Shown: positions 37,290 to 49,449, numbered from the stretch's first letter. The stretch is DNA of 64,000 nucleotides from Gelatoporia subvermispora B (GCA_000320605.2 KB445803.1:741140-805139); one strand, 5' to 3'. Notes: a model not told the origin generated them from the sequence alone. Made by a program: numbers and translations.

Positions 37290-40200
37290 ATGGCGACTCG
37301 AATCCACCCGCATTCCCCGCTGCCAGCGCCAGCGCTGCATGCAAACCACGCTTCTAATCAGTCCAAGTCGCACGTCCTCGCAGGCGTCCAGGACGCGTAC
37401 TGGAGCGACGATGAGGCAGTAAGTGACCGTTATGGTTGTTGATACGATGGGCAGTGACTAATGGTGGCCGAAGGAGGACGCAGAGTGCCCTTTGTGTCTT
37501 GAGGAGATGGATATCTCGGACCTCAATTTCAAGCCATGCCCTTGTGGCTATCAGGTGAGCACGGACAATTTGATTCACTGAAACCTACGCAAACGTTTGG
37601 CCATTGTCCAGATCTGCCGTTTCTGCTGGCACCATATCAAGGAGAACCTGAACGGACGTTGCCCCGCCTGTAGGAGGGAGTACACGGACGAAACCGTGCA
37701 GTTCAAGCCGATCAACAAGGAGGAGTGAGTATACCCTCTGTCATATCCAATCCCGCTGCATCATCTATGTATATGCCGACCCTGACCCATTGTCACCCAG
37801 CCACAAGCGCCTGACACAGCAGAAGAAACAGCGTGAACGCGAACGCAAGGAGCTGGACGCGCTTGGGCGGCGCCAGCTCGCGAACGTGCGCGTCGTGCAA
37901 CGCAACGTCGTCTACGTTGTCGGGATCGGGCCACGGTTTGCCAAGGAAGAGGTGCGTCCCCCGCTGTTCCCGCCGACACGAGATCGCCTCACGCTGTGCA
38001 GCTCATTCCCACCCTGCGCTCCAACGAGTACTTCGGGCAGTACGGCAAGATATCCAAGATCGTGATCGTCAAGCGCACCCCACCTGGCGGTCGTGCGCCG
38101 GTGGTCGGGCTGTATATCACGTATCACCGTCGCGAGGACGCGGCGCGGGTCATTGCAGCTGTGGACGGTGCCCCATCGCCGAGTGGCGGTCAGGAGATCA
38201 TGCGGGCGAGCTATGGAACGACGAAGTATTGCATGGCGTTCCTGAGAGGCGTGAATTGCACGGATCACGGCTGCATGAATCTGCATGAATGGGGAGATGA
38301 GAAGGACTGCTTCACGAAGGAGGACCTGACGACATTGTGGGCGATCCCTGCTCATTGCGTATGCGTCGCGTTATTGACCTGGTCACGCAGGAAACACACC
38401 ATGAAGGACACGGAGACTCGGATCAGAACGACGACGGTCAGCAAGAAGCCGGACGAGAATGATGGCAAGCAGTGCATCCCTATTCACGTGTTGCGCATAT
38501 ACTCATCGCAATGCAGCTGCTCTGCCTCGCGGGGCATCGTGGGCCACCAAGGGCGCGAATACACTAACCAGTACAGCATTGCATAATAATAGTAGTGCAA
38601 GCATACCTCTACTAGCTAGTGCGCGACAAGCGCGGCGTGGCGAACGCAGTAGTACAAGTACGCGCCAGCAGCGATCTGGGTCAACTACAACGCCTACACC
38701 ATCAGCGACAACCGTTGAGTCGCGGAGTAGCGCTCGCGATCGCAAGAGCGCCACGAAAACGCCTTCGCAAGTATCAACGTCCCGACCGACAACACCTGCG
38801 GGCAACCGTCCTGTCACCCCCGCTTCTGCTGCGAGAGCTCAGAAGCAGAAGGAACCAGTGCCACCAGTTCCCCAGCCCCCACGCTCACCAACGTCCTCTG
38901 TTACACCCGAGTCGGAAAGCGGTTCTGCGGGGCAAGAAGCTGCAAGCCCTTCGCCTGCGCCTCAAGTTACCGCTCCTCAAACACCTGCCCTTCCTCCCGG
39001 TATCCCTGCTGTACCCCCAGGGCTTGCTCCCCCGCCAGGTCTTCCCGCGCCAAACCGGGCTGCACAGGACGGCGCGTCTCTGCAGATATCGATGCAACCA
39101 TCTCAGTCATCGTATCAGATGTCAACCCAGGCCCAGGCGCTCATGGAGGACATCAAGGCGCGGCGCGAGATGCCCGCAGCGGCTTCCGCGCAGAGCCCGT
39201 TCCCGGATTTCGACCGCATGCTCCAGACGCTCAGCGGCGGCGACGGCGACTTTGGCGGCTTCAGCTTCAATCTGGACCCGAAGCTGGCAGGCGAGGAGCA
39301 GGAGGCCCTTCCGGACTTCGACCCCACCATTCCGTTCAACGGCACGTTCTTGGATGCGTTCCCTGGACTGCGCCAGGCTGGTCCTTCGTCGACGCCGCTC
39401 ATGCCCCCTCCTGGACTGTCATACCCACAACATACCGCTCGCCCTGTATTCGATCCGCTGTCGATGAGGCAGCAGAGTCTGGAGCGACAGTCGACAGGCT
39501 CTAGCTATACCGGCTCGTTCAACCCATTCGCTGCCGAGACGACCGAGGACACCCCCGTACGGCGTTATTCCCCCCTGCTTGATGAGGAGCGCAAGGTATC
39601 TCGGTTCGGCTTCGCGCGCGGACGCCAGGGCTCAACGTCGTCACCCCATCATGTCGCATCGCCGTTGAGCGAGAGTGCATCCCATTTCTCCAACTACTAC
39701 AATGTGTCGGAACATGCTTCGCCCGCGACCCATGCCCCTCCGCAGTGGCCCTTCAATGCCCGCCATGAATTTGCGCATCATCAGACTGTCTCCAACAGCA
39801 GCTCGCCACTCGTTCAGCATGCACAAGCCCAGACCATGTACGCCCAGCAACAGCCCAGCCGGTTCCAGCCCTTTGATACAGGTGTTAGCGAGGCCCAGCT
39901 GCGGGATCTGATCACGTCCAGTAGGGAACGTGCAAATGCCTCGCGCAATGGACCGCCCGGTAGGACGCTTTTGTTTGTATAATTTGAGTTTCCCTCGTTG
40001 ACTGTTCCTTCTGCTGCATGTATGGATTCCCCGGATGTATATGCTATTTTATTCGCCTCTGTATGGTCTAGAGCAAGCGCCGTTCAAGTACAGCCATAAC
40101 CAAGGGCAGCCGTTCAACGACCCCGCGATCATGTCCGCGAGGATGGCGTCGCCAATCATGCAGCAAGGAGTTCACAATGCAGGTTTCGGCAACAGCGGCC

Positions 40201-42201
40201 CCTCGGACAACTTTACGTCGCCACAGGTAGCCTACGGACCGCCTCCAGGCCTGGCTTTCGCGGAGAGTGCGGCCGCGAGCCCCCTCACGCAGCAAACGTT
40301 CGGATCGGGAATGGTCAGTGCACCCTCAACGAGTATGGACGTGTCGCAGACGAGTGGTTCCGCTCATGGTGAGTCGTCTTTTTGTCCCATCAGGGGAGGG
40401 AGTCCCAGGTCAGAGTACCGAGCGCCGTACTTTCAGTGCGGAAACTGTACCTTCGGCCGTGAATGGTCAGCCGACGCCCGGCCCTCGTGTGCTCCCACTC
40501 CCGCTCCGTCATCCTCGCTGTGTATTGCCTCCCGGTAGGGTATGTGTATTGCTCTGATGCTGATTGCTCTTGCTCTCGTTCTATCGTACTCTCAACGCAC
40601 TGTCTCCCTGTCAAGTCTCCACGTCTGCATCCCCTTCCCCGTCTCCAGCTTTGTCCTCCTCGGACTTTCCGGCCCTTACTGCCGCGGAACCACAGGCCCG
40701 CCGCGAGCAGGCCGTAGAGAGTGCTACGCCATCCCCGGCGCCCACAGTCGATGACGCAACACAGGCGAAGGCGGAGCGGAAAGCCGCGAAGAAGGCGGCG
40801 GCCGAGGCGCGCGCCGCGGAGAGGGCGCGCATTGCTCAGGAGAAAGCTGCCGCGAAAGCTGTAGAGAAGGAACGCCTCGCACAAGAGAAGGCGGCGGAGA
40901 AGGAGAGAGTAGCTGCGCTTAAGGCCGAGAAAGAGAAGGCCGCCAAGGAGAAGGCGGAGAAGGAAAAGGCTGACAAGGAGCAGGCAGAGAGGGATAGGCT
41001 TGAGAGACTAGAGAAGGAGAAAGCCGCACGGGAGCTTGCGGAGAAGGCGAAAGCTGAAAAGGAACAGGCTAAGGCTACCGCTGCTGCCGCTGCCAGGGCG
41101 AAAACAGGCAAGGCGATGACGGTGGCAGTGAAGGCGAAGGCTGATCAGCCCTCTGGCGCAATCGACATTGAGAAGACACCTGCAAAGCGCGGACAGGCCA
41201 AGCAAGCGGCCCCTGCTCCGCATCCTGTTGACTCAGTCACTCAAGTCCCGATCTTATCCAAAATGCCGAAGAAGAATAAGCCTATCACGAAACCGATCCG
41301 GATTCCCAAGGAGGAGCCGGTACCGGAGGCTGCCTCCGCTCTTCCCTCCGCAACCCCCTCAGATGCACCTCAGCTGCCTGATGGACGTGTTACTGAGAGC
41401 AGCTCGAACAACTCGCGTGCACAGTCGGTCGATCCGAGTATTCCTAGTCAACCGGTGTCCGTCAAGGAGTTGCTCGCTGAGATTGATACTGAAGCTCCGT
41501 GGATGAATATGTCCAAACACCCCTTCTTTGATCTGCAAAAAATCAACCCAGCAGCAAAGATGCCATTGGAGTATGGGCCTCTCGTGCACGCATTGTCGGC
41601 GTTGTCTGTTGGCGGAGGCTCGTTCGCCAATAACATGCCTTCGGGATCCATCGACAACGCAGTGTCGTCCTTCCAACAGCTGCTCGAGACTCTCACGCAA
41701 ACTATCTCAGATTTGCTTCGTCTGTTGCCGCGCAAGACCTGGGACGACAATTCCTCGTTTGACGGTGTTCTGAGAGACATGCTTAAGGGCGATGACTTCC
41801 TCGAGAATGCGGGTGAGGATCAGAACGGGCAAGGGAAGGAGGACGAGGTGGCGGCACTGACGCTTGCGCTCGAGCGCCGGGCACGCTGGATGGAGGTACA
41901 ATTGTCAAAGCTGGAGGAGCTGCACCGCGACATCAACACGGCTGCCGTCCGCGCTGTACTCGCATTCAATGACAACGGCTGGGATGTGCACGGATTCATG
42001 CCGCGGGTGGGCAACACTCTGCAGCGGTTCGACCAGATCGGCATGGTGAAGGAAGAGGGCGGGATGCGACCCATGACGGCGGACGAGCTGGAGAAGAAGC
42101 TGGTAGTAGCGAAGGAGGCGGCCATCTTCGCGGAGGCAGAGCTAAGGGAAATCATGAAGAAGATGCAGGGCCTCAAGCCTGTACACGAGGACGAGTACTG
42201 A
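37290..42201 (+). CDS. NOT4: NOT4, RING E3 ubiquitin ligase of the CCR4-NOT complex
   Basis: E3 ligase acting in co-translational quality control and mRNA decay. ATG 37290 is followed by a C4C4 RING: ECPLCLEEMD, then CPCGYQICRFCWHHI and GRCPACRREY, with introns after YQ and after INKEE. An RRM domain follows (NVVYVVGIGPRF, then FGQYGKISKIVIVKR) and then a C3H1-type zinc finger (CMAFLRGVNCTDHGCMNLHEW), all in the normal order for NOT4. The long C-terminal part is Pro/Ser-rich (PPGL and FPD motifs) with introns near 39960-40075 and 40365-40615. It contains a Lys/Glu/Ala-rich coiled coil of about 110 residues (40750-41090) before a folded-looking C-terminus ending EDEY. The exact exon borders after 38300 are less certain. 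Confidence 0.9.
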
Positions 42202-42452
42202 GCAGAAGAAACACCAGAGTAATACAATATAGATAATATACCGGCAGCGAGCACATAGACGGTCTGAGATCTGTTTCCGCTGAAGGATAGTAGCCGCTGT
42301 GATCAGCCACAGACGCGTCCAAACGCGTCGCCACAGGTCGCGTTTAGGTGCACCTTGACCGTGTGCCACCACGTCTGACCTGTCTAGTGTTGGCATCATA
42401 CTTACAAACACTTTTGGTATCGCTTTATGCTCATTGATTATCTACTGTCAAC

Positions 42453-43993
42453 ATGCAAGACAACGTTGTGCAGTCATTCGAATCCGAGTCCGTCCAAGAT
42501 CCGACTGACTTTCCGCCATCTTCTGTAGCTCCAGGACTGCGAGATCTTGACCAATCCCTGAGATGTCCTATCTGTCACGAACTATACACAGCGCCTGTTA
42601 CGATTACCTGCGGACACTGCTTTTGTTCTCTAGTATGCCTCCGAAACTGTCTCAGAGCCGAGTCCTCATCGCTTTCTGTAGTGCATTCGCAACTTTCTCT
42701 TGACGAAACCGGAATGCCCGATATGTAGGCAGACTGCCTCTGAAGTACACATTCGGAAGAATCCGGAGATGGAGAACGCTGTGAAGGCATGGTCCCTTGG
42801 AAGGTGCGCGCAGTTGTAACGGTATTACCGACTGTCTCTCAAGACACAGGCTAGAGACTTCGTCCTTGAACTCTTAAAGCGCTCAGAAGACCATGTTTTG
42901 CTAGGACCGCAGGGGAAGCCTTCCGATATGGACTCTCTTCGCGACCGACCCCACAAACGCCAGCGAACGGACGAGGGAGACGTTGTCCTGGTTGAGGGGA
43001 AGGTGACACTGGGAGCATCTACCGCAAGTGAGTGGTCTGCTCCTATCGCAGAGGCGAATCTCACAGGGGTTGATCAGATGGGGTACGCTCACCTAAGCCC
43101 AAAAATGTCAAGCGCAATTATAAATCCCAGTCTCCAGTCCCCATACTCAGCCCTAGTCCTGGTATGAGCCTTCTTGCGTGATTTCTGCGAAGATACTAAA
43201 TTACCTTCTCAGATGCGGTAGAGTGTCCAATCTGCAATAAGATGGTGGTTGAGCGCATGATCAACCAACACATCGACTCCGGATGCCTCTCGTACCTGTC
43301 GGAGGCATCGTCAAGTGGTGCGAGGGGGGAACAGAAAATGCAGTGGTCGAAGCTGTTTGGAAACACTGAGAGCACGCGCAAGGGCAAAGACAAGGGCAAG
43401 GCGAAGGCGAAAGACAGGCATGCGAACAATGATGCATTTCGACGTCCGGCTTACCAGTCTGGTAGTGATATAGATGACCTCTTCAACGCGGACCCGCTAC
43501 CCAAAATGTCGTATGACGTGCTCAAGGATAAGCGAATACAAGAATACTTGATGGAGCACGACCTGCCCACCACCGGTAGCAGGGATGCGTGCATTGCGCG
43601 ACATCAGAAGTAAGCACTTCTTGCATCCGTCTTCCATACCTCTAGTTTAGCTTACATGTGTGCCAGATGGGTTATGCTGTTCAACGCAAACCTTGATCGG
43701 TCCGCAAATAGACAAAATCTCAGCCAGCTTAGGGAAGAGCTCGAAACATGGGAAGCAGCCCAGCGAAAGCCCCGGACGCAGAACGTCACGGATTCCATTG
43801 CACATCAAGTATGTCCGAACCTCACAGCGCACCGTACTAGTGACCGTACTAGTGATACTAACGCTCTTCTCAGAAGCAGCACAAGGATGAATTCGAGCGG
43901 CTGAAGGAGGAGGCACGGCGGAGAGCACCTGTTAAGCGTGATTCGATGGCCACAATACCAGGTGATATCGTCGTGATAGACGACGAAGAGTAA
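42453..43993 (+). CDS. RAD18: RAD18-like RING E3 ubiquitin ligase (post-replication repair)
   Basis: Monoubiquitinates PCNA with RAD6 at stalled forks. Exons 42453-42632, 42682-42803, 42855-43027, 43213-43609, 43667-43808 and 43874-43993 sum to 377 aa. The RING is RCPICHELYTAPVTITCGHC, then FCSLCIRNFLLTKPECPICR, which requires removing the intron at 42633-42681. The UBZ4 zinc finger is VECPICNKMV, then INQHIDSGC. A SAP domain follows (PKMSYDVLKDKRIQEYLMEH), and RHQKWVMLFNANLDRS is a strong RAD18 signature. The third intron, 43028-43212, is long for this genome (185 nt) and may hide another exon. The C-terminus is acidic (VVIDDEE). Confidence 0.92.
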
Positions 43994-44661
43994 GACAAGA
44001 CGTAGATCAATGCACCTTCACGAACTCTTGCCCCTAGGAAGTACGGAAAACCGAGATAATCTACTCTGTATTTCATATGCCGCATAAGTAGATACATGGA
44101 TCATGTATTTCAAGTTTGGTGCCAGCCTCGACTGTTCATCAAGGAGTCCAATTAGCTTGTATCAACGTGAGAACCCTGGGACATCGAGGGGACACGAAAC
44201 ACTTGAGGTGACCGTCAGTTTGATCTTTCAAGCATCACGCAACACAAGGCGTGTCTGATTTTGAGTTACATGCTGGCGTTGACGCGGATTCTACGCCGTA
44301 GAAGATTAATCTATCCGGGCGCAGTCTTGACTCTCATATTGTTGATCGCAAACGAACGTAGCAAATCTAAAGTGATGAGCAGGAGTCATCTGAACAGCGA
44401 AACTTTCGATATCCTGATGTTTCATAAAGTGCATAATCTTTGTTCAGTCGACCATAGGCCGCGACTCTTACAGATCCCAATTCTCAAAAAGTCGAGGTAC
44501 ACTTGTGCTCGGACAATCGACGAGATTCATATTTCTACTACACTTCGTTTGTAGCGCTTTCACCACTTGTATGCGTGCACAACATATTACCCCGTGTCCG
44601 ATTCACCATATAGACATCTCTCGTTATACAAACAAAGGAACGCGGAACGCCGGAGTGAATA
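43994..44661. other. Intergenic region RAD18 / kinase-like pseudogene
   Basis: About 670 bp after RAD18. Short open frames only, some running into the kinase-like pseudogene on the opposite strand. No RNA gene or terminator recognised. This is the left edge of the accessory island. Confidence 0.4.
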
Positions 44662-46788
44662 CTAAAATTCCAATTCGTCAAGTGGCTTCCAATGTTCGTC
44701 GACAAAACTTTATCGATGTCAATATTGGAAAGCAACGGACGAAAGTGCGGAACATTCGTCGCGCTCCTATATACGCGGGCGGCGTGCTCATGTCGTCGTG
44801 TAGCCACAAATCCAAGAACCCAAAATCGATGAGCGCGAGTCCCGGGGCTCCGGACCCATGCTCTCCGATAGTTCCGGACAGAGAATGTTACGCGGACCGT
44901 CGTCATTGTGCATCACCCCAGCATACCGGAGTGCCCTGAAAAGGTGGCGCATGCGACGGATATGTGGTGTCTACGTCAATTGAGCCACGCTAGACGATGA
45001 ATGGTGTACTCACGAAATCGGTCTGGGTCGCCTTATACCAGTCGCGGGCATCAATTTGCTCGATTGTTGGGCCGCCGATGAACTCCGTTAGCAGACCCCA
45101 AACCGTCGCAATATCAGGGAGCTCAACCTGGCGGGGAGAAGAATCAGCAGCCATGACGAGGGCCGAGCAGTGAGCACGAGACGCACCTATCGGATGCCGT
45201 AGTAGTATGGGAGCATGCTTCCCTGCAGCTCGCTCAGACGATCGTACACGGCCTCCTCATTTCTCGCCGGATTTATCGCTGTCAGCAAGTTGTTGAAACG
45301 CTGCGCGAGATCTGACCGCACTAGGGGATCATCGTAGTTGTCCACTTCCTCCACTGCGAAGAATCGTTCATCATAGAGTTTTAAGCAGAGTCTCGTGTTG
45401 CTATTGGCCAGTGTCCCGAAGACCACCTGCGAGTAACCAAGCCCTCCGGAGCGTCTGACCTCCGAGACAGTGGAGACGACGTCCCGCTTGCCAATCCGAT
45501 CTTCCCGTAGAACGGCATCAACCGAATCATCGCGACAACGTGCTTGAGTTGCAAAGACAGAGTGGGCCTCTGGCGGAAGCGGCTAGTTCGGGGAGGGCGA
45601 GCGCATCAAAAAGTGTCGTTTGCAAAAGTCCGAGCCAAGCTTGAGCTTCAGCGTGTTCCCAACATCAAGAGGACGAGACATTGCATGTCCCCTAAGTTCG
45701 TGCTGCCAGTCCTCGAAGGGATACCACTCCTCCCTGGAGCGCTGCATGGTAAACAGGTCCCAGTCTTCGAATGCATGCCTGGCCGAGATTGCTTCGTCAA
45801 GCGACAAGACAGTTGGTGCATGCGCAATCATTGCGCCCAGGTATGGCCGAAATGTAGGATACTGATTATACAGAAGTTCCGTCCGTCCGGCCCCCATAGC
45901 GTGGATCATAGCGGCTATAGTAAATTGCACCGGGTCCGTGTCAGTGTCTGGAGTGCCCGGTTCGAGTACCAGTGGATCTTCGGGGTAACACAAGCGGTCA
46001 ATGGCATTGACGACCACAGAAAGTGTTTCGTCGGTAAGCATGCCGAACGCAGCCTTGAACTGTAGACAGAGTTGGAAGCTGCGATCAAGCTCTCGTGTGA
46101 TGGCCTCCGGCATGTAGACTGTTCGTTGTTCTTTCCCAGAGCGAAGTGAGCAGCTGCGCATGCATACAGAGCAGGCGATTCGTACTAAAATGTGACCACA
46201 GACATGGCGACCGGCGAGAACTTCATGTCAATACGATCTGGTCGCCGTGTAAACTAGTGCTGAACAAATAGATCCGTAGCACTGATATCATCTCTCCACA
46301 GACCGATGATGAAGGTGCGCCAGGGTTCTAAAGTCCAGCATGAGCCGGGGGCTCGATGGCCAAGGGTAATGCAGGAGTATACGCACAGTTGGTATCACAA
46401 CAGACTGAAGTTTTGGAGCGCCATATTGCAGTAAACACTCGTTGAGGATGATCAGTGTAGGGGTTAGGTACTTGGACTCCAAGTTTGTATGGAAATACTG
46501 TGAGGGGCTCCAAGGCAGTACACTACATGGGATCGAGAGTTACCTCGCACTGGCATTCATGGTTGCTGGGTCGACATTAAGAAGTTAGAATCTACGGCGC
46601 CGGAGTGCTCCCCGAAATGCTTTGCTCCAGTTTTGTGCGGAGTATACCATGTCGCGCACTTGTCGCTCGACATGTGGTGTGATACTGCCAAAATTGTGGT
46701 CTGCACATAAGCCCTTGCATTCGCCCTTGTGCAGCGACACGGGAGCGTGATACGGGATATGCTGGTGAGGAGAGACTTTGTGTGACAT
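44662..46788 (-). pseudogene. Kinase-like paralogue, full-length but frame-broken
   Basis: Second copy of the kinase-like family of 29638-31831, on the opposite strand. It aligns over nearly the whole length: start SHKVSPHQHIPYHAPV near 46788, ITRELDRSFQLCLQF near 46090, LCLKLYDERFFAVEEV near 45380, YAGVMHNDDGPRNILCP near 44910, and an ending matching the intact copy (DEHWKPLDELEF) at 44662. The first intron site is conserved. At least three 1-nt-type shifts break the last 300 bases, near 44875, 44790 and 44695, and an in-frame stop interrupts the 46.3 kb part. This copy keeps LIDFGF, a canonical DFG, where the intact copy has DFA. It is probably a pseudogene; sequencing error is unlikely to explain all breaks. 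Confidence 0.8.
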
Positions 46789-47174
46789 GATAGGAAGAAT
46801 ACAAGGCAAGGTTCATTTGCTCCTGCTCATGAGAGGCGACACAAACATCACTTCCGAAATGGGGCTGCCATCTGCGGCATGACTGCTTTCCAAATATAGT
46901 AGTTCCCCGCACTCACAGGGCGTACGTAGCAGATGTATCATGTAGCTGGTCAGAGGGTTCCTGCGATATGGCGTGTGGCACAAGGCTGCATGTATGCGCG
47001 GAAGCAGCAAGTGCGGGGCTTGCGGCGTAAGGATACCAAGACGTTCCATGTACCTGAACAAGGCAAGCCCAAGTTGCAGCTGCGCCCGGGCCTACAGCAG
47101 TGTGCGCGAAGACTTCGGCAAATGTTACCCAGCGATCTGTTTGTCGCCAGCGATCCACAAGCTATGCGCGTGAC
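46789..47174. other. Gap upstream of the kinase-like pseudogene
   Basis: Upstream flank of the pseudogene up to the first copy of the dispersed repeat. Short overlapping open frames on both strands, none recognisable. Confidence 0.4.
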
Positions 47175-47352
47175 TTGTCATTTGAGCGGAGAATGATCAT
47201 TGTGCTGGCAGTGCTGCTCACCTCGAGGTTGTGGTCGGCGAGTGCAAGGTTGAATTGCTAGGCCCAGAGCGCCGGACGTACTCAAGTAAACCACGATCAT
47301 GGCACGGCAGAGCGTTCGGCGTTCCCTCCGCCGCTGCGTTCTTAGCGATAAT
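47175..47352 (+). repeat. Dispersed island repeat, copy 1
   Basis: About 180 bp matching two other places in the island. Landmarks in order are ATCATTGTGCTG-like, GAGTGCAAGGTTG, GGCCCAGAGCGCC and GTTCTTAGCGATAAT. In copy 3 the corresponding stretch reads as protein (ECKVAMLGPERQR), while here the same frame is interrupted, so this is probably decayed coding DNA of an unknown gene. Confidence 0.7.
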
Positions 47353-48289
47353 TGGTGCACCACCAGGCACGATAGAACTAGTGGACACGCGCATCCTCGC
47401 GCATCTTGTATTATGTTGTATAACCAAGACCCGTGAACATCGCTCACCGGGCACGCATCTGTACGACAAGACAGTCGCCTCGCTTCGCTCCGGCGCTTTG
47501 TTATACAGTAACGCTCAAAGGTCACGTCTGCAGTCCTCAATCAGAGGGCCCCAATCCGAGTATCCACTCAGGTTTCCAAGACGAGCATGAACAGAGATGG
47601 GCAGGTTAAAATATGACACGGGCATTGCAGGGGAAGCGACCGCCCATGTTAGGTGAGGCTGAAACACAGGAAAGAGCGAGCGCGAAGGTCGAACGAGCGT
47701 AATAGTACAACGAGAAGTATAGGAATACTAAGAAAATAGCACATGAATTCTTGTTGCGAAGTATGTCATTTACTGATCTGAATGAGGGTGATGGGATGAA
47801 CCGGCGTCGAGTGGACTTGAACGGACCGAGAGTTCTCGGCGTGAGGGTCAAATCACTGTGTGAATGTGAGGAGTTACATGTAAGCCTGGGTAAAGGTCAC
47901 TGTGCGGAGATATGCCTAATATGGGACCTGTTCGGGAGATATCCGGGTTCGAGAAGATCTAGGGTTCCGCAGTGATCCTGCGGCAGTGCCGTGGCGGTCC
48001 TCAGTATGTGGGGCTCATGCATCGGGGTTGCATCGAGGTTCCTTGCAAGCATCGAGATTCAAAAAAAAAAAGACAGATCGATGAAGATCGATGAGCGCCC
48101 TGGCATGCCATACGTAAGAAAAGGCTTCCTTGGCATCATCGCCGACTTCCAGAACAAGCGTGAATAGTGGCATCCGAATTTCCTCTTATGTATATCAAAC
48201 GATTATCGCATTACGAGAATGGCGATTCAGCCGTCAGCACAAAATTCCTAGAATGGCCATGGGTATTCACCTATGCCATTGCACGTCGT
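47353..48289. other. Island spacer, no gene seen
   Basis: About 940 bp of unique-looking sequence with an A-run at 48061-48071. Short open frames only. No gene, RNA or terminator recognised. Confidence 0.45.
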
Positions 48290-49041
48290 GAGGACCCTTT
48301 TCACATCATCTCCGATGCTGTCCAAGCGTGCTCGTTCGTCGGAATGCTGTTGCACGATTACTGTGTGGGTCATCATGCCAATCTTAACCTAGGCAAGTTT
48401 TTTGTTAGCTTCCGGGAAGCGCAAGGTTTAGTGTACACACCTGGAAGGCGTTGCATGCCATGCTCAGTCGAGAGGTGCAGTCTTGTATTTTCTCCTGGTT
48501 TCCTTTGAGATGAATCAACTTCCTGAATCTGCCACTCTTGGCAACACTGAGCATGTCTTCCTCGATGTTGCACAGTGTCCTATGGAGCCAGATATTTGAG
48601 ATGTAACTCAATATACTCAACAAAGGAGATCGTACGCACATCACGAGACAGTCCAACGCAGTTCTGACTGCGTCGTTCATGTCACATTCTTTGACGTCGT
48701 CGAGTGTCTTCAGCAACTGCTGAGCTCCCTCGGCAAGTTCCTGAGATTTCTTATAGTTGCCCTTCATTTCCTGCATTATCGAATGAATCAGATCCGTATC
48801 CGAATCAATGTCCAATGTTGACTGCAAGAGAAAACCGAATACAGACCTTGCAGCATTTGATCAGTCCAGATGCTAGCCCAGTCGCGGTCTGCAAGGGCGT
48901 AATCGACGTAGCATTTGCCACTGCATCGGCGACCTGGAAAGTAACCTCTATGCTGCCTGCAACGACCGAGACGGTCTCCTTCGAGGGACGAGCGCGCTTA
49001 ACCGTCTTGCTGACCTTCTTGAGGACCTTCTTGATGAACAT
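48290..49041 (-). pseudogene. MLKL_NTD-like helical protein, copy b, probably broken
   Basis: Inverted paralogue of the gene at 53523-54442. ATG 49041 starts a basic N-terminus (FIKKVLKKVSKTVKRARPSK) and then VADAVANATSITPLQTATGL. At CK, near 48846, the frame shifts by one base relative to the paralogue: the segment between the shared AAG and TCAAC is 25 nt here and 24 nt there. The 25 nt begin with GT and end with AG, and removing them would restore the frame, but that is far below normal intron length. The downstream frame reads KKSQELAEGAQQLLKTLDDV and IQDCTSRLSMACNAFQ. The next intron (about 60 nt) is conserved. The last exon has lost a normal acceptor. Either a pseudogene or a gene with a very unusual intron. 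Confidence 0.7.
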
Positions 49042-49137
49042 TGTGCGTAGTATTGGCGAATCGAGGCGAGGAGTATAACGGTCGGATTGGAGTTGGATGA
49101 GAGGCTCCTCTGCTGTTAGGAGTGCATTGAGGCAGGG

Positions 49138-49449
49138 CTAGTTGGAACCCGAATACACATTCGAGGACCACAGGTACTTGGTCACAGCCTTTCCCGGTAT
49201 CACAATGCTGTACAACCTGGCTTCGTCTAGTATGGAAAGGTAGGAACCTTCCATTGTGAGCAGTCCTACCACGGCATAATACTTCAGAGGGACACTTTTG
49301 TTGTTGCGGTACAGACCGCCGTTTCTATACTCCATCCGAAACCCACCATCATACTTTATCTGCGACTTTCTCAGGTGGTCGCATACTTTCGTGCATCGTT
49401 CAAACTCGAGCAACAGTTTAACCAAACATAGAATATTCAGAAATATCAA
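49138..49449 (-). CDS. Orphan open frame upstream of MLKL_NTD-like copy b
   Basis: An open frame on the same strand as and just upstream of MLKL_NTD-like copy b. The first ATG is at 49334 (MEYRNGGLYRNN); codons upstream of it are also open and may be an earlier exon. It includes LKYYAVVGLLTMEGSYLSI and DEARLYSIVIPGKAVTKYLW and stops after VYSGSN. The last 45 residues are matched by a remnant at 53310-53458 in the same relative position upstream of the other MLKL_NTD-like gene. I do not recognise the family. It could be a 3' exon of a larger decayed gene. Confidence 0.45.
   Translation of the reverse strand: MIFLNILCLVKLLLEFERCTKVCDHLRKSQIKYDGGFRMEYRNGGLYRNNKSVPLKYYAVVGLLTMEGSYLSILDEARLYSIVIPGKAVTKYLWSSNVYSGSN

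Noticed and set aside
38619..39467. 282-codon plus-strand frame overlapping NOT4
   Set aside because: Arg/Pro-rich out-of-frame reading of the GC-rich NOT4 coding sequence. The NOT4 frame explains the region.
48061..48071. A-run considered as a retroposed-copy poly(A) tail
   Set aside because: Only 11 A residues, with no identifiable retroposed coding sequence or target-site duplication next to it.
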